Shown: positions 45,730 through 56,215, counted from the stretch's first letter. The stretch: 64,000 nt of DNA from Pseudomonas sp. WJP1 (GCF_028471945.1 NZ_CP110128.1:5235001-5299000); one strand, 5' to 3'. Translations and numbers: made by a program. Notes: a model not told the origin generated them from the sequence alone.

Positions 45730-45784
45730 AAAAGGGGACAATCAAAAGAAACCTGTCCCCTTTTCCTCTAGTCCCCTTTTCCCC
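45730..45784. repeat. inverted and direct TGTCCCCTTTT tags
   Basis: AAAAGGGGACA (45730-45740) faces TGTCCCCTTTTC (45754-45765), and GTCCCCTTTTCCCC follows at 45771. The same tag recurs at least five times at 46404-46581. Such 'rGGGGACA' tags are common around small mobile units and rearranged gene ends in many Proteobacteria. Confidence 0.7.
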
Positions 45785-45877
45785 TGATTGCCAGAACAGG
45801 CTAAAGTGGTCAGCCAGTATCGGCTTAACCGGCTAGATGCGAAGCCCGTCTATTTCGCGAAAACGGAGATTTTTACC

Positions 45878-46186
45878 ATGGACAACTTCTTTACCAGCGG
45901 CATCCCGCCGGCGCCGGTCACGCTGACCGCGACCCTAGCGCCGGCCGCGCCTACCGTGCTCGATGCGTTGCGCCTGCCTGAGACGCTACACAGTGCGGCA
46001 CTGATGCTGCTGGAAATCATCGAGAGCGCCGAGACCCGCAGTGCCCTGGATCAGGCGTTGCATCGCGCCGAAGGCTTCCTGTATGGAATCACAACGGTGA
46101 GTGCGCTGTATGCCGTCGAGGCAGCCGACCTTGAGAAGATCTACCGGCGCACCCGTGACTCCCGCTTGGTGGCAGTGACGCCGTGA
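45878..46186 (+). CDS. conserved-looking small protein, unknown function
   Basis: 102 residues: a Pro/Thr/Ala-rich N-terminus ('SGIPPAPVTLTATLAPAAP') and a helical domain ('SAALMLLEIIESAETRSALDQALHRAEG') ending 'LEKIYRRTRDSRLVAV'. ACGGAGAT before the ATG is a fair ribosome site. It lies between two clusters of TGTCCCC tags and upstream of the RHS gene. I do not recognise a family; the amphipathic helices suggest a small helical bundle. Its GC-rich codon use is like that of the host, unlike the AT-rich end of the RHS gene. Confidence 0.55.
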   Translation: MDNFFTSGIPPAPVTLTATLAPAAPTVLDALRLPETLHSAALMLLEIIESAETRSALDQALHRAEGFLYGITTVSALYAVEAADLEKIYRRTRDSRLVAVTP

Positions 46187-46202
46187 CCGTCCTGCCGTTG
46201 CT

Positions 46203-46225
46203 GCCTAGCCTGTTCTAGACTAGGC
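46203..46225 (+). terminator. GCCTAG hairpin after the small gene
   Basis: GCCTAG and CTAGGC pair around an 11-nt loop, 17 bp after the stop. Weak T-tract (CCCTTC). The rest of 46226-46396 shows nothing recognisable. Confidence 0.4.
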
Positions 46226-46396
46226 CCTTCGCCCCCCATGACGGCACTCTGGCGGCCCGCTGACGTGATGACTTCATGAGGGGTGCCGCTCAGCGCCTCG
46301 AGGCGACGCTGTCGCAGCCCGTAGTGACGCTCAATGCCCAAGCGAAAAAGGATACCGAAAAACGAACAGATGTTTTGCGCACCTGCATTTAAATAA

Positions 46397-46581
46397 TAAA
46401 TCCGTCCCCTTTTTTACACTTCTCTCAAAATAAATCTGTCCCCTTTTCTCTTCTTTTCTCTTCTTAACTTCTTGATTTGTCGTAAGAAAGATCGGGGATT
46501 TCTCAGAACCTGCCCCCTTTTCTGTCCCCTTTTCTCTCTTTTCTCTTTTCTCTTTTCTCTTTTCTTAGTCCCCTTTTCTTG
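46397..46581. repeat. cluster of TGTCCCCTTTT tags with a TTTTC microsatellite
   Basis: At least five copies of (T/C)(G)TCCCCTTTT occur at about 46404, 46438, 46511, 46523 and 46569, two of them preceded by AATAAATC(T/C). Between them runs an uninterrupted pyrimidine tract built of TTTTCTC units (46531-46565). On the other strand this reads as a Lys/Arg/Glu-rich pseudo-protein, which I do not accept as a gene. It ends about 90 bp before the RHS start. Confidence 0.75.
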
Positions 46582-46669
46582 CAGCACACCTATCAGTTCT
46601 GCTAGTTCCCATCTTTTGCAATGGCGCCAATACTGACCTCCCGCATCTCGGACTTGGGGGTAACCACCC

Positions 46670-47758
46670 ATGACATCATCACCGCGCGAAACCGTACTCT
46701 GCCATTACCACTACGACCCCCTCGATCGCCTGATCAATCATGCTCTGCCAGATACCCCCGAGCGCCAGCGCTTCTACTGCAAAAGCAGGCTGGCCACCGA
46801 GATACAGGGTGCGATGCGCTATTCGATTGTCCAGCAGGCTGACCAGTTGTTGGCGCAACATCGAAGTGAGGGTGATGCGCGTGAAATCACGCTGCTGGTC
46901 ACCGATCAGCAGCGTTCGGTGTTGCAGACGGTCAAGGCCAATCATCCACCGCAGTCCATCACTTATTCGCCCTATGGCCACCGATCTGTTGAAAGTGGGT
47001 TACTCAGCTTGCTCGGTTTTACCGGCGAACGGCCGGATCCGGTGACAGGGTGTTATTTATTGGGGAATGGGTATCGGGCGTTTAATTCGGTATTGATGCG
47101 ATTTAATAGTCCAGACAGTTTAAGTCCGTTTGGAAAAGGTGGAGTGAATTCGTACGCATATTGCTTCGGAGACCCGATTAATTTATACGACCAAAATGGT
47201 CACTTTCCCCTTATCACCAATGCATCAAGCTTTATGGGAAGTTTGCTCAAGCGCTCGACCAAAACCCCAAAATCATTTCAACCAATCACAACCGCACGAT
47301 ATACCCATAAATTGAGAATACTGAACCCCGTCACCAGGGAGGGAACTACCGATATCGCAATCACCCTTGCGCCGCCAATTATTGGCCGCAGATACAGCGT
47401 TCATCCGATTAGCCAACCAGTTGAGCAGTTCAACATACATACTCTTCATTCAGACTCTATTTCTAGCTTAGCTACTCCAAGGCACTCTCTATCGCCAACA
47501 TCGTCTCGAGCTTCAACAAACATTGATTCCACATCAGTTTTTTCTACCGCCCGCGAAAGACGCCCTTCTTTAGATACTGCGCACAGAACTTATATGGAGG
47601 GGTTAACGCTTAGATTGCGGCTATCCGAACGTCTATACGAAGTTGCGCCGGTAAATTCAGGACTGCACATCTCATTAGAAAATAATATTAACGAACTTCA
47701 AGAACGCATCAGAGACACAACACACGATTACAATATTGCCAACTCCTGGCGAACTTAA
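46670..47758 (+). CDS. short RHS-core protein with AT-rich variable C-terminal tail
   Basis: 362 residues. Residues about 1-105 are remnants of RHS/YD repeats ('CHYHYDPLDRLINHALPD', 'TVKANHPPQSITYSPYGHR'); about 110-180 hold the conserved core 'LLGFTGERPDPVTGCYLLG' and 'RFNSPDSLSPFGKGG', then 'VNSYAYCFGDPINLYDQNGH', where toxin tips usually begin. The last 180 residues are Ser/Thr/Arg-rich and resemble no toxin I know. Base composition turns AT-rich at about 47050, just at the core/tail border, a mark of tip exchange. There is no signal peptide, no T6SS gene nearby and no obvious immunity gene after it. It may be a cargo fragment or an active orphan. Confidence 0.75.
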   Translation: MTSSPRETVLCHYHYDPLDRLINHALPDTPERQRFYCKSRLATEIQGAMRYSIVQQADQLLAQHRSEGDAREITLLVTDQQRSVLQTVKANHPPQSITYSPYGHRSVESGLLSLLGFTGERPDPVTGCYLLGNGYRAFNSVLMRFNSPDSLSPFGKGGVNSYAYCFGDPINLYDQNGHFPLITNASSFMGSLLKRSTKTPKSFQPITTARYTHKLRILNPVTREGTTDIAITLAPPIIGRRYSVHPISQPVEQFNIHTLHSDSISSLATPRHSLSPTSSRASTNIDSTSVFSTARERRPSLDTAHRTYMEGLTLRLRLSERLYEVAPVNSGLHISLENNINELQERIRDTTHDYNIANSWRT

Positions 47759-47796
47759 ATATCGGGATAACGGGAAAGATTTATTTTTTGATAGAA

Positions 47797-47840
47797 CACC
47801 ATTGGCGTAAGAATGAGCGTCTACACCGATGGTGCTTTTA
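47797..47840 (+). terminator. imperfect hairpin after the RHS gene
   Basis: CACCATTGGCG and CACCGATGGTG pair at nine of eleven positions around a 16-nt loop, followed by CTTTTATAA. Forty bases after the RHS stop; likely its terminator. Confidence 0.45.
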
Positions 47841-47878
47841 TAACTAAGGGGCAAGCCCCCTCGCCCCAAGGATCGTGG

Positions 47879-48241
47879 CTACTCAGATGGTTCGAGTCGA
47901 TCCAGTGCCCGGTTCACCGCCAGTTCACCTAACATAATGACTTGCGCAATACCTAACAGGGAATTGCGCCTGGGCCCCTCCATATGATCCGCCAGATCCA
48001 TGGTCATGACATTGGCCGACGCCAGCGACTCACAAGCATGGGCCAGCAGGGTTTCGGTATCGAGCTCTGGGTTGACGATAAACATGGTGCTGGGTGTGCA
48101 GGGGGTGTCCATGATGGGGACGTCCGGCTTCAGGTGATAGTCGAGGGCGCGTTCGGCGGCTTCGTGGAGTTTTTTTGAATCGAGGGTTTCGTACGGGGAT
48201 GCCGGATCGGTGTCCGGCGGGTTGGGTGTGACCTTGAACAT
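47879..48241 (-). CDS. DUF6124-like small protein
   Basis: 120 residues. It begins 'MFKVTPNPPDTDPASPYETL' and continues with two helical segments ('KKLHEAAERALDYHL', 'DTETLLAHACESLASANVMTMDL') and the end 'GIAQVIMLGELAVNRALDRL'. I recall this as DUF6124, a family almost confined to Pseudomonas and often present in several copies per genome. Function unknown. A truncated second copy lies at 45421. The two copies face the same way and bracket the RHS gene and the small gene at 45878. Confidence 0.75.
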   Translation of the reverse strand: MFKVTPNPPDTDPASPYETLDSKKLHEAAERALDYHLKPDVPIMDTPCTPSTMFIVNPELDTETLLAHACESLASANVMTMDLADHMEGPRRNSLLGIAQVIMLGELAVNRALDRLEPSE

Positions 48242-48714
48242 GGATGGAACTCCGATGCTATTTAGAAAGGAGCCATCACCGCCTCGCTACCAAACGAAGG
48301 GTGGCGACCATACGAAGGTTGGTAGACCGGGCATCGTAACCGGCGCTCCCGAAGGAGCCCTGCGCATGGCCACCATAAAAACACCGCCCAAAGATTGGAC
48401 AGTTAAAGGTGACGCCAGGCGTCGATGCTACGGGCCTACCAAACCCGATCACTGGTTTTTTCAGTGACCGGCAAACGATAGAACCCATGCCCTGGACGCA
48501 CAAGCCGGCGGATTCTGTCTCAGCTGTAGGCAACGACGCAAGGTGTTGTAGCCGGTGCGAAGTAACACCCAGTGTTTTTAAACACGCGCTCTACAACCGT
48601 TGAAAACATCACTTATTGCGGCGTTTCCGATAGCTGTAGAAGGCACAAGACTCACCCAACCCCCAATCCTGATAAACTCCCCCACCTCCCAGCCTCACCG
48701 ATTCCAGATCCCCA
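48242..48714. other. 473-bp gap with an odd, possibly conserved leader
   Basis: No convincing gene. On the minus strand 48276-48533 stays open for 85 codons from a TTG start, directly upstream of the DUF6124-like gene, with words such as 'GRCFYGGHAQGSFGSAGYDA' that I associate with a repeated Pseudomonas sequence. It also holds a hairpin (TCACTG/CAGTGA at about 48449-48467). It may be a leader RNA or a decayed gene. The part next to dusA (48600-48714) shows only its promoter region. Confidence 0.35.
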
Positions 48715-49710
48715 ATGTCCGTATCCAACGCCACACCCGCCCCGCTCTCCCGCCGTTTCTCCGTCGCCCCAATGATGGATTGGACCGACCGTCACTGCCG
48801 TTTCTTCCTGCGCCTGCTATCGAAGAACGCCCTCCTCTACACCGAAATGGTCACCACCGGCGCCCTGCTCAACGGCGATCACGAGCGGTTTCTGCGGCAT
48901 AACGAAGCCGAGCATCCGTTGGCGTTGCAGTTGGGCGGCAGTGTGCCGCTGGACTTGGCGGCGTGTGCGCGGATGGCGCAGGAGCATGGGTACGATGAGG
49001 TGAATCTGAATGTGGGCTGCCCCAGTGACCGGGTGCAGAACAATATGATCGGGGCGTGCCTGATGGGGCATCCGCAGTTGGTGGCCGATTGTGTGAAGGC
49101 GATGCGCGATGCGGTGTCGATTCCGGTGACGGTGAAGCATCGGATCGGGATCAACGGGCGTGACAGTTATGAAGAGCTGTGCGATTTCGTCGGTACGGTG
49201 CGTGATGCCGGTTGCACCAGTTTTACCGTGCATGCGCGGATTGCGATTCTGGAGGGGTTGTCGCCGAAGGAGAATCGCGATATTCCGCCGCTGCGGTATG
49301 ACGTGGCCGCGCGGTTGAAGGCGGATTTTCCGGAGTTGGAGATTATTCTCAACGGCGGGATCAAGAGCCTGGAAGCCTGTCATGAGCATTTGCAGACGTT
49401 CGACGGGGTGATGCTCGGGCGTGAGGCTTATCACAACCCCTACGTGATGGCGGAGGTGGATCAGCAGTTGTTTGGCAGCACGGCGCCGGTGATCACGCGC
49501 GCCGAGGCGTTGGCGCAGTTGCGGCCATATATCGCCGCGCACCTGGACGCCGGTGGGGCGATGCACCATATCACCCGGCATGTGCTGGGGCTGGGCACCG
49601 GGTTTCCGGGGGCGCGCAAGTTTCGCCAGTTGCTGTCGGTGGATATCCACAAGGCGAAGGAGCCTTTGGCCTTGCTGGATCAGGCGGCCGGGTTGCTCGA
49701 GGGGCGTTGA
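48715..49710 (+). CDS. dusA: tRNA-dihydrouridine(20/20a) synthase DusA
   Basis: 331 residues, FMN-dependent TIM-barrel enzyme that reduces uridine 20/20a in the tRNA D-loop. Family markers: 'FSVAPMMDWTDRHCRFFLR' at the start, catalytic Cys102 in 'NLNVGCPSDRVQ', 'VTVKHRIGINGRDSYEEL', 'FTVHARIAILEGLSPKENR' and 'VMLGREAYHNPYVMAEVD'. The residues after the catalytic Cys and the ARxAxLxGLSPKxNR block point to DusA and not DusB or DusC. It stands alone on the plus strand and ends 13 bp before the convergent sensor gene. A strong shift to G-ending wobble codons is visible from about 48900. Confidence 0.95.
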   Translation: MSVSNATPAPLSRRFSVAPMMDWTDRHCRFFLRLLSKNALLYTEMVTTGALLNGDHERFLRHNEAEHPLALQLGGSVPLDLAACARMAQEHGYDEVNLNVGCPSDRVQNNMIGACLMGHPQLVADCVKAMRDAVSIPVTVKHRIGINGRDSYEELCDFVGTVRDAGCTSFTVHARIAILEGLSPKENRDIPPLRYDVAARLKADFPELEIILNGGIKSLEACHEHLQTFDGVMLGREAYHNPYVMAEVDQQLFGSTAPVITRAEALAQLRPYIAAHLDAGGAMHHITRHVLGLGTGFPGARKFRQLLSVDIHKAKEPLALLDQAAGLLEGR

Positions 49711-49723
49711 GCGCCCCGCTGTT

Positions 49724-51037
49724 TCAGCGTTTGGGCAGTTCGATGGAGACTTTCAGGCCGCCCCACTCGCTTTCGCGCAGCTGCAGCACCCCGCCCCAGG
49801 TGTCGACGATATCGCGCACGATGCCCAGGCCCAGGCCATGTCCGTCGGTCTGTTCATCGAGGCGCGTGCCGCGGCTGAACACCTGGTCGCGCTGGTCCTG
49901 GGGAATCCCCGGGCCGTCGTCTTCCACGTTTAGCTCAAAGGCTTGGGCGGTTTCGACCACGCTCAGGCGCACTTCGGCGTCCGCCCATTTGCAGGCGTTG
50001 TCCAACAGGTTGCCGAGCAGTTCCAGCAGGTCTTCGCGGTCCCAGGGCAGTTGCAGGCCGGTGGGCGCGACATAGCTGAGGTGCAGGTGTTCGCCGTGGA
50101 TCATGTTCAGGGTGGCGAGCAATCCCGGCAGTTCGGCATCACAATCGAACAAGGCCCCCGGCAAGGCGTCGCCAGCCAGGCGGGCGCGGTTGAGTTCGCG
50201 ATTGAGTCGCAGGCGGACCTGTTCCAGTTGCTCCTTGAGCACCTGGCGCAGTTGCGGGTGCGCATCGAGTTGTTCGCTGGAGGCCAGGCTCAATAACACT
50301 GCCAACGGGGTTTTCAGGGCATGGCCGAGGTTGCCCAAGGCATTGCGCGAACGCTTGAGGCTGTCTTCGGTGTGGGCCAGCAGGTGGTTGATCTGGGTCA
50401 CCAGCGGTTCCAGTTCGATCGGCACCTGATCGTCGAGTTGTGAGCGCTGGCCCTGTTGCAATTGCGCGATCTGCTCACGGGCTTTTTCCAGCGGGCGCAA
50501 GGCGCGTCGCACGGTGAGACGTTGCAGCAGCAGGATCAGCAGCAGGCCCGCCAGCCCCAGCCCGAGGCCGATCTGCTGCATGCGCTGGAAGCTCTCGCGC
50601 ACCGGGGTATAGTCCTGCGCCACGCTGATGGAAATCGACTGGCCCAGGCGCCGATAGTCGGAACGTAGCACCAGCAATTGCTGGCCTTCCGGACCCAGTT
50701 GCAGGTTGCTCTCCAGGCCCGGGCGCTCGAGACGTGGCAGTTCCTGGTCCCAGAGCGAGCGGGAACGCCAGTGGCTGTCGGCAAAATCGATGCGGAAATA
50801 GTGGCCGGAAAACGGCCGCTGATACGCCGGCGACAACAGCCGCTCATCCAGCTGCAAGCCCTGGGGGCCGCGCACCAGCGCTATCAACAGGTTTTCGCTG
50901 TCATTGCGCAACCCGGCTTCGAGGTAGCGCTGCAATCCCACTTCGAACAGCCACAGGCTGGTTTGCGCCAGGACCAGGCCGACGATCACCATCACGCTGA
51001 TCAGGCCCAGGCTCAAACGGCGCTGGATCGACTTCAC
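49724..51037 (-). CDS. sensor histidine kinase, possible BqsS/CarS type
   Basis: 437 residues from a GTG that overlaps the regulator stop (GTGA). Two helices ('[22 protein letters not shown]', '[19 protein letters not shown]') enclose a periplasmic domain of about 125 residues. The H-box is the '[18 protein letters not shown]' variant; ATPase boxes are '[13 protein letters not shown]', '[14 protein letters not shown]' and '[12 protein letters not shown]'. The gene is last in an operon with two PepSY proteins and a regulator, as in bqsPQRS/carSR of P. aeruginosa, which sense Fe2+ or Ca2+. I looked for the RExxE iron motif in the periplasmic part and did not find it, so the signal is open. Confidence 0.85.
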   Translation of the reverse strand: MKSIQRRLSLGLISVMVIVGLVLAQTSLWLFEVGLQRYLEAGLRNDSENLLIALVRGPQGLQLDERLLSPAYQRPFSGHYFRIDFADSHWRSRSLWDQELPRLERPGLESNLQLGPEGQQLLVLRSDYRRLGQSISISVAQDYTPVRESFQRMQQIGLGLGLAGLLLILLLQRLTVRRALRPLEKAREQIAQLQQGQRSQLDDQVPIELEPLVTQINHLLAHTEDSLKRSRNALGNLGHALKTPLAVLLSLASSEQLDAHPQLRQVLKEQLEQVRLRLNRELNRARLAGDALPGALFDCDAELPGLLATLNMIHGEHLHLSYVAPTGLQLPWDREDLLELLGNLLDNACKWADAEVRLSVVETAQAFELNVEDDGPGIPQDQRDQVFSRGTRLDEQTDGHGLGLGIVRDIVDTWGGVLQLRESEWGGLKVSIELPKR

Positions 51038-51702
51038 CGGGCTTGTCCACCGAGCAGGTAACCCTGACCGCGACGGGTTTCGATCACGTTGCGCCCGAGT
51101 TTGCGCCGCAGGTGATTGACGTGGACCTCCAGCACATTCGAGTCGCGCTCGGTTTCGCCGTCGTAGAGGTGTTCGGCCAAGTGGCTTTTGGACAGGATCT
51201 GTTCCGGGTGCAGCATGAAGTAACGCAACAGGCGAAACTCGGCGGCCGTGAGCTGGATGTCGGCGCCGTCGCGGGTCACGCACTGGCGCCCTTCGTCCAG
51301 TTGCAGTCCGCCCGCCTTCAGGGTCGGTTGATTGACCTGGCCGTGGGAGCGGCGCAACAGCGCCTGGATGCGCAGGTGCAGTTCTTCGGGGTGGAACGGC
51401 TTGGTCAGGTAGTCGTCGGCGCCGGCCTTGAGGCCTTCGATGCGCTCGGCCCAGGAACCGCGGGCGGTGAGGATCAGCACCGGCGTCGTGAGACCTCCAG
51501 CGCGCCACTGGGTCAATACCTCAAGCCCGGGAACCCCCGGCAGGCCGAGGTCGAGGATGATCAAGTCGTAGGGCTCGGTGCTGCCCTGGTACACCGCGTC
51601 GCGACCGTCGGCCAGCCAGTCCACGGCATACCCTTGGCGATTGAGGCCGGCCACCAGTTCGTCGGCCAGGGGCACGTGGTCTTCCACCAGGAGCAAGCGC
51701 AT
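51034..51702 (-). CDS. OmpR-family response regulator, possible BqsR/CarR type
   Basis: 222 residues: receiver with '[14 protein letters not shown]', Asp51 in '[10 protein letters not shown]', Thr in 'LILTARG' and Lys in 'YLTKPF', then a winged helix with '[21 protein letters not shown]' and '[10 protein letters not shown]'. It overlaps the kinase gene by 4 bp and starts 3 bp after the second PepSY gene, so all four genes form one unit. The tandem TTAAG-like repeat upstream of the operon is its likely binding site. Confidence 0.92.
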   Translation of the reverse strand: MRLLLVEDHVPLADELVAGLNRQGYAVDWLADGRDAVYQGSTEPYDLIILDLGLPGVPGLEVLTQWRAGGLTTPVLILTARGSWAERIEGLKAGADDYLTKPFHPEELHLRIQALLRRSHGQVNQPTLKAGGLQLDEGRQCVTRDGADIQLTAAEFRLLRYFMLHPEQILSKSHLAEHLYDGETERDSNVLEVHVNHLRRKLGRNVIETRRGQGYLLGGQAR

Positions 51703-51705
51703 CGG

Positions 51706-52029
51706 TCAATCTTCCTTGTCTTTGAGTAAACGGCCGGTGGTGGCGTCGATGTCCAGTTCGCGAACCACGCCTTCGCGGGTCAGCAATTCGACTTCATAAA
51801 TGTAGACGTCGTGCTTCTCTTCGAGCTCGGCTTCCAGCAGCTTGGCCCCCGGATAACGATCAAGGGCCTGCTGCAACAGTTGCTCGAGCGGCAGGATCAC
51901 ACCCTGTTGGCGCAGGCGCAGGGCCTCGTCCTGGTCAAGGTCGCGGGCCACCGCCAACGAGCAAAAAACCAGCAGCGCCAGCGCCAGGCGGCCGCTGACG
52001 CGTCGATGGGAAAAGGATTGCAGCGTCAT
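51706..52029 (-). CDS. small periplasmic PepSY protein 2
   Basis: 107 residues: signal peptide 'LALALLVFCSLAVA' then a single PepSY domain, 'PGAKLLEAELEEKHDVYIYEVELLTREGVVRELDIDATTG' in part, with the YxYEVE and LxIDAxTG blocks. Such proteins are secreted modulators of peptidases or sensors. The start ATG overlaps the stop of the preceding PepSY gene (TAATG), and the regulator gene follows after 3 bp. The last residues 'GRLLKDKED' are acidic. It could bind the metal ion sensed by the kinase or damp its activity; inferred only from the operon. Confidence 0.85.
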   Translation of the reverse strand: MTLQSFSHRRVSGRLALALLVFCSLAVARDLDQDEALRLRQQGVILPLEQLLQQALDRYPGAKLLEAELEEKHDVYIYEVELLTREGVVRELDIDATTGRLLKDKED

Positions 52030-52337
52030 TACGTGTCCTGATGATCCTTGAGAATCTTCCCGTTGACCGCGTCCAACTCCAGGTCCCACTCGGTGCCCTG
52101 CGGATCGCGCAGTTCAACCTGGTAGATGTATTTGCCGTACTCTTCTTCCAGTTCGGTTTCGGTGACGGTGGAACCGGGGTGCTTGGCTAACGCGGTGGCA
52201 TTGAGCTTCTCGAAAGACACAATGGTACCAGCGTCGCGCAGCCTCAGGGCTTCGTCGGGGCCGAGGTCGCGCGCATGGGCGAGGCTGGCGGTCAGGCCGA
52301 TGAGGGATGCGATGGACAGGGCAGTGAAGGATTTCAT
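52029..52337 (-). CDS. small periplasmic PepSY protein 1 (operon leader)
   Basis: 102 residues: signal peptide ending 'TASLAHA', then one PepSY domain with 'HPGSTVTETELEEEYGKYIYQVEL' and 'WDLELDAVNGKIL'. It is a paralogue of the next gene: both start the mature part with 'RDL..DEALRLR..G' and share the acidic ETELEEE/EAELEEK stretch, so the pair arose by tandem duplication. First gene of the PepSY-PepSY-regulator-kinase operon. Candidate equivalents of BqsP/BqsQ. Confidence 0.87.
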   Translation of the reverse strand: MKSFTALSIASLIGLTASLAHARDLGPDEALRLRDAGTIVSFEKLNATALAKHPGSTVTETELEEEYGKYIYQVELRDPQGTEWDLELDAVNGKILKDHQDT

Positions 52338-52393
52338 GGGGTGTCTCCGTATTCTTTTATGTGTTGCCTACGGGGTCACCTTAGCGGAACCAA

Positions 52394-52409
52394 CTTAACT
52401 GAAACTGAA
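52394..52409 (-). promoter_or_regulatory. candidate BqsR/CarR-like operator before the PepSY operon
   Basis: On the minus strand TTCAG-N6-TTAAG (11-bp period), one base off the TTAAG-N6-TTAAG repeat I recall for P. aeruginosa BqsR. It lies 57 bp before the first PepSY start, a fitting place for autoregulation. Confidence 0.5.
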
Positions 52410-52425
52410 TTGCCATCATGTACAA

Positions 52426-53589
52426 CTATTGCGCCAGTACCTCATCCGCCCTGCCGCCCTCGCGCTGGATCACCAGGTGGATGAAATGCAGCTTGGCGAT
52501 CACCGCTGGCGGTAGCACGAAGGGGTAGAAATCCGGCTGGCCCATGCTGCGCGACAGTTCATTGAGCATGCCGGCCAGTTCGATCCACGCATTGACGAAT
52601 GACAGGAACGCGGTGCCGCCGGGATGCTGCGGATCGTAGAGGGTGCTAGGGGGAAAGGGCTGATAGTCGAGGTCCATTTCCCGTGCGCTCATGCCAAACC
52701 CGAGCGCGGTGTCGACGGCGTCCATCATGTGCAGGTAGTGAGCCCAGGTTTCGGCCCAGTCTTCCCAGGGGTGCATGGTGGCGTAGGCGCTGACGTAGTG
52801 CTGCTGCCAGTCGAGCGGTGCGCCTTGTTGATAATGCCGTTCCAGGGCCTCGGCGTAGCTGGCGCGTTCATCGCCGAACAGGCCGCGAAAGGGTTCCAGC
52901 CAATCGCTGTTGGCAATCAGGCGATCCCAGTAGTAATGCCCGACTTCGTGACGGAAATGCCCGAGCAAGGTGCGATAGGGTTCGTGCATTTGCACCCGCA
53001 CCTGTTCGCGGTGGGCGTCGTCGGCTTCCTTGATGTCGAGGGTGATCAGGCCGTTGGCGTGGCCGGTGGTGGGTGCCTTGCCTTCGAGATCGACGCCGAT
53101 GAAATCGAAGGCCAGGCCGGTTTCTTCGTCCTGGGTTTTCGGAACCACCTGCAACCCGAGGCTGACCAATTGCGCGATCAACCGGCGCTTGGCGGTTTCC
53201 ACCTTGCGCCAGCGCTCGTGGTTTTCGGCGATGGATAAGTCGGGGATGGTGCGGTTCAGGCTACAGGCGATGCACAGTGAATCGTGGTCATTGGCCGGCA
53301 GCAACCAGTTGCATGCGGCTGGGGAATCGAGGTTGGCGCAGCGACGGAACACGCCCGCGCCGAGATCTGCATCGAGCAGCCAGGTGTCGGGTTGTTCGCC
53401 CGGTTGCAAGGAGGACAAGCGACTTTGCTGCGGTTGGTAACCCAAGGCTGCCGAACAGGCCAGGCACTGGCTGTTGCGAAAGAACAGCGACTGCCCGCAA
53501 CGACAGGGCCAGATCTTGCTGTTGCGCGAGCTTTCGCCGATGAAGGGGGCAGCGATGCGCGAGGTGAGCTGTTCGAAGAAGCGGTACAT
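52426..53589 (-). CDS. putative zinc metallopeptidase with N-terminal zinc ribbon
   Basis: 387 residues. The start carries a two-knuckle zinc ribbon: Cys pair in 'WPCRCGQS' and Cys pair in 'QCLACSAALG'; a second Cys pair 'SLCIACSLNRTIPDL' follows near residue 120. The zincin motif HEVGH is at residues 214-218 ('FRHEVGHYYWDRLI'), with a likely third ligand further on ('DWAETWAHYLH'). I recall the family as zinc-ribbon putative metallopeptidases found beside nothing constant. The start at 53589 gives the family's usual beginning 'MYRFFEQL'. Cytoplasmic, substrate unknown. An inverted repeat lies just upstream. Confidence 0.85.
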   Translation of the reverse strand: MYRFFEQLTSRIAAPFIGESSRNSKIWPCRCGQSLFFRNSQCLACSAALGYQPQQSRLSSLQPGEQPDTWLLDADLGAGVFRRCANLDSPAACNWLLPANDHDSLCIACSLNRTIPDLSIAENHERWRKVETAKRRLIAQLVSLGLQVVPKTQDEETGLAFDFIGVDLEGKAPTTGHANGLITLDIKEADDAHREQVRVQMHEPYRTLLGHFRHEVGHYYWDRLIANSDWLEPFRGLFGDERASYAEALERHYQQGAPLDWQQHYVSAYATMHPWEDWAETWAHYLHMMDAVDTALGFGMSAREMDLDYQPFPPSTLYDPQHPGGTAFLSFVNAWIELAGMLNELSRSMGQPDFYPFVLPPAVIAKLHFIHLVIQREGGRADEVLAQ

Positions 53590-53638
53590 GAGCGATCTCT
53601 CCCTGGGGCTTGCCAAGACTAGATCATTCTCCGGCGAA

Positions 53639-53722
53639 GATCGTTCCCACGCTCTGCGTTCGGCTGTGGAAGGGACGCGGAGCGTCCCGGGCTGCATTCC
53701 CAAGCAGAGCGTGGGAACGATC
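53639..53722. repeat. 84-bp inverted-repeat element (GATCGTTCCCACGCTCTGC type)
   Basis: GATCGTTCCCACGCTCTGC and its perfect reverse complement (19 bp each) end the element; the middle holds another hairpin, GGGACGCGGAGCGTCCC. It is a different family from the GTAGGAGC REPs here and also common in fluorescent pseudomonads. It sits directly after the ligA stop and before the peptidase gene. Confidence 0.85.
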
Positions 53723-53724
53723 AA

Positions 53725-56123
<2,399 letters not shown>

Positions 56124-56148
56124 AATTTTCGATGCGATGCAGAACTAT

Positions 56149-56215
56149 TGTAGGAGCCAGGCTTGCCGGCGAAGGCGTATTTGAAATCGCCTTCGCCGGC
56201 AAGCCTGGCTCCTAC
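56149..56215. repeat. near-perfect REP pair between zipA and ligA
   Basis: GTAGGAGCCAGGCTTGCCGG and its exact reverse complement are about 11 bp apart; the arms pair over 28 bases. Together with the hairpin at 56106 it gives two consecutive barriers between zipA and ligA. Confidence 0.85.

Noticed and set aside
46397..46581. CRISPR-like array from repeated CCCCTTTT words
   Set aside because: Repeats are about 11 bp, irregularly spaced and without uniform spacers or cas genes.
46414..46671. Lys/Arg/Glu-rich 85-residue frame on the minus strand
   Set aside because: It is the translation of the TTTTCTC tract and TGTCCCC tags and contains no foldable pattern.
47675..47869. 64-residue minus-strand frame at the end of the RHS gene
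   Set aside because: Overlaps the RHS coding end and its terminator, no ribosome site; not convincing as an immunity gene.
48276..48533. Possible 85-residue gene on the minus strand before the DUF6124-like gene
   Set aside because: TTG start and no clear ribosome site; kept only as a possible leader or repeated element.
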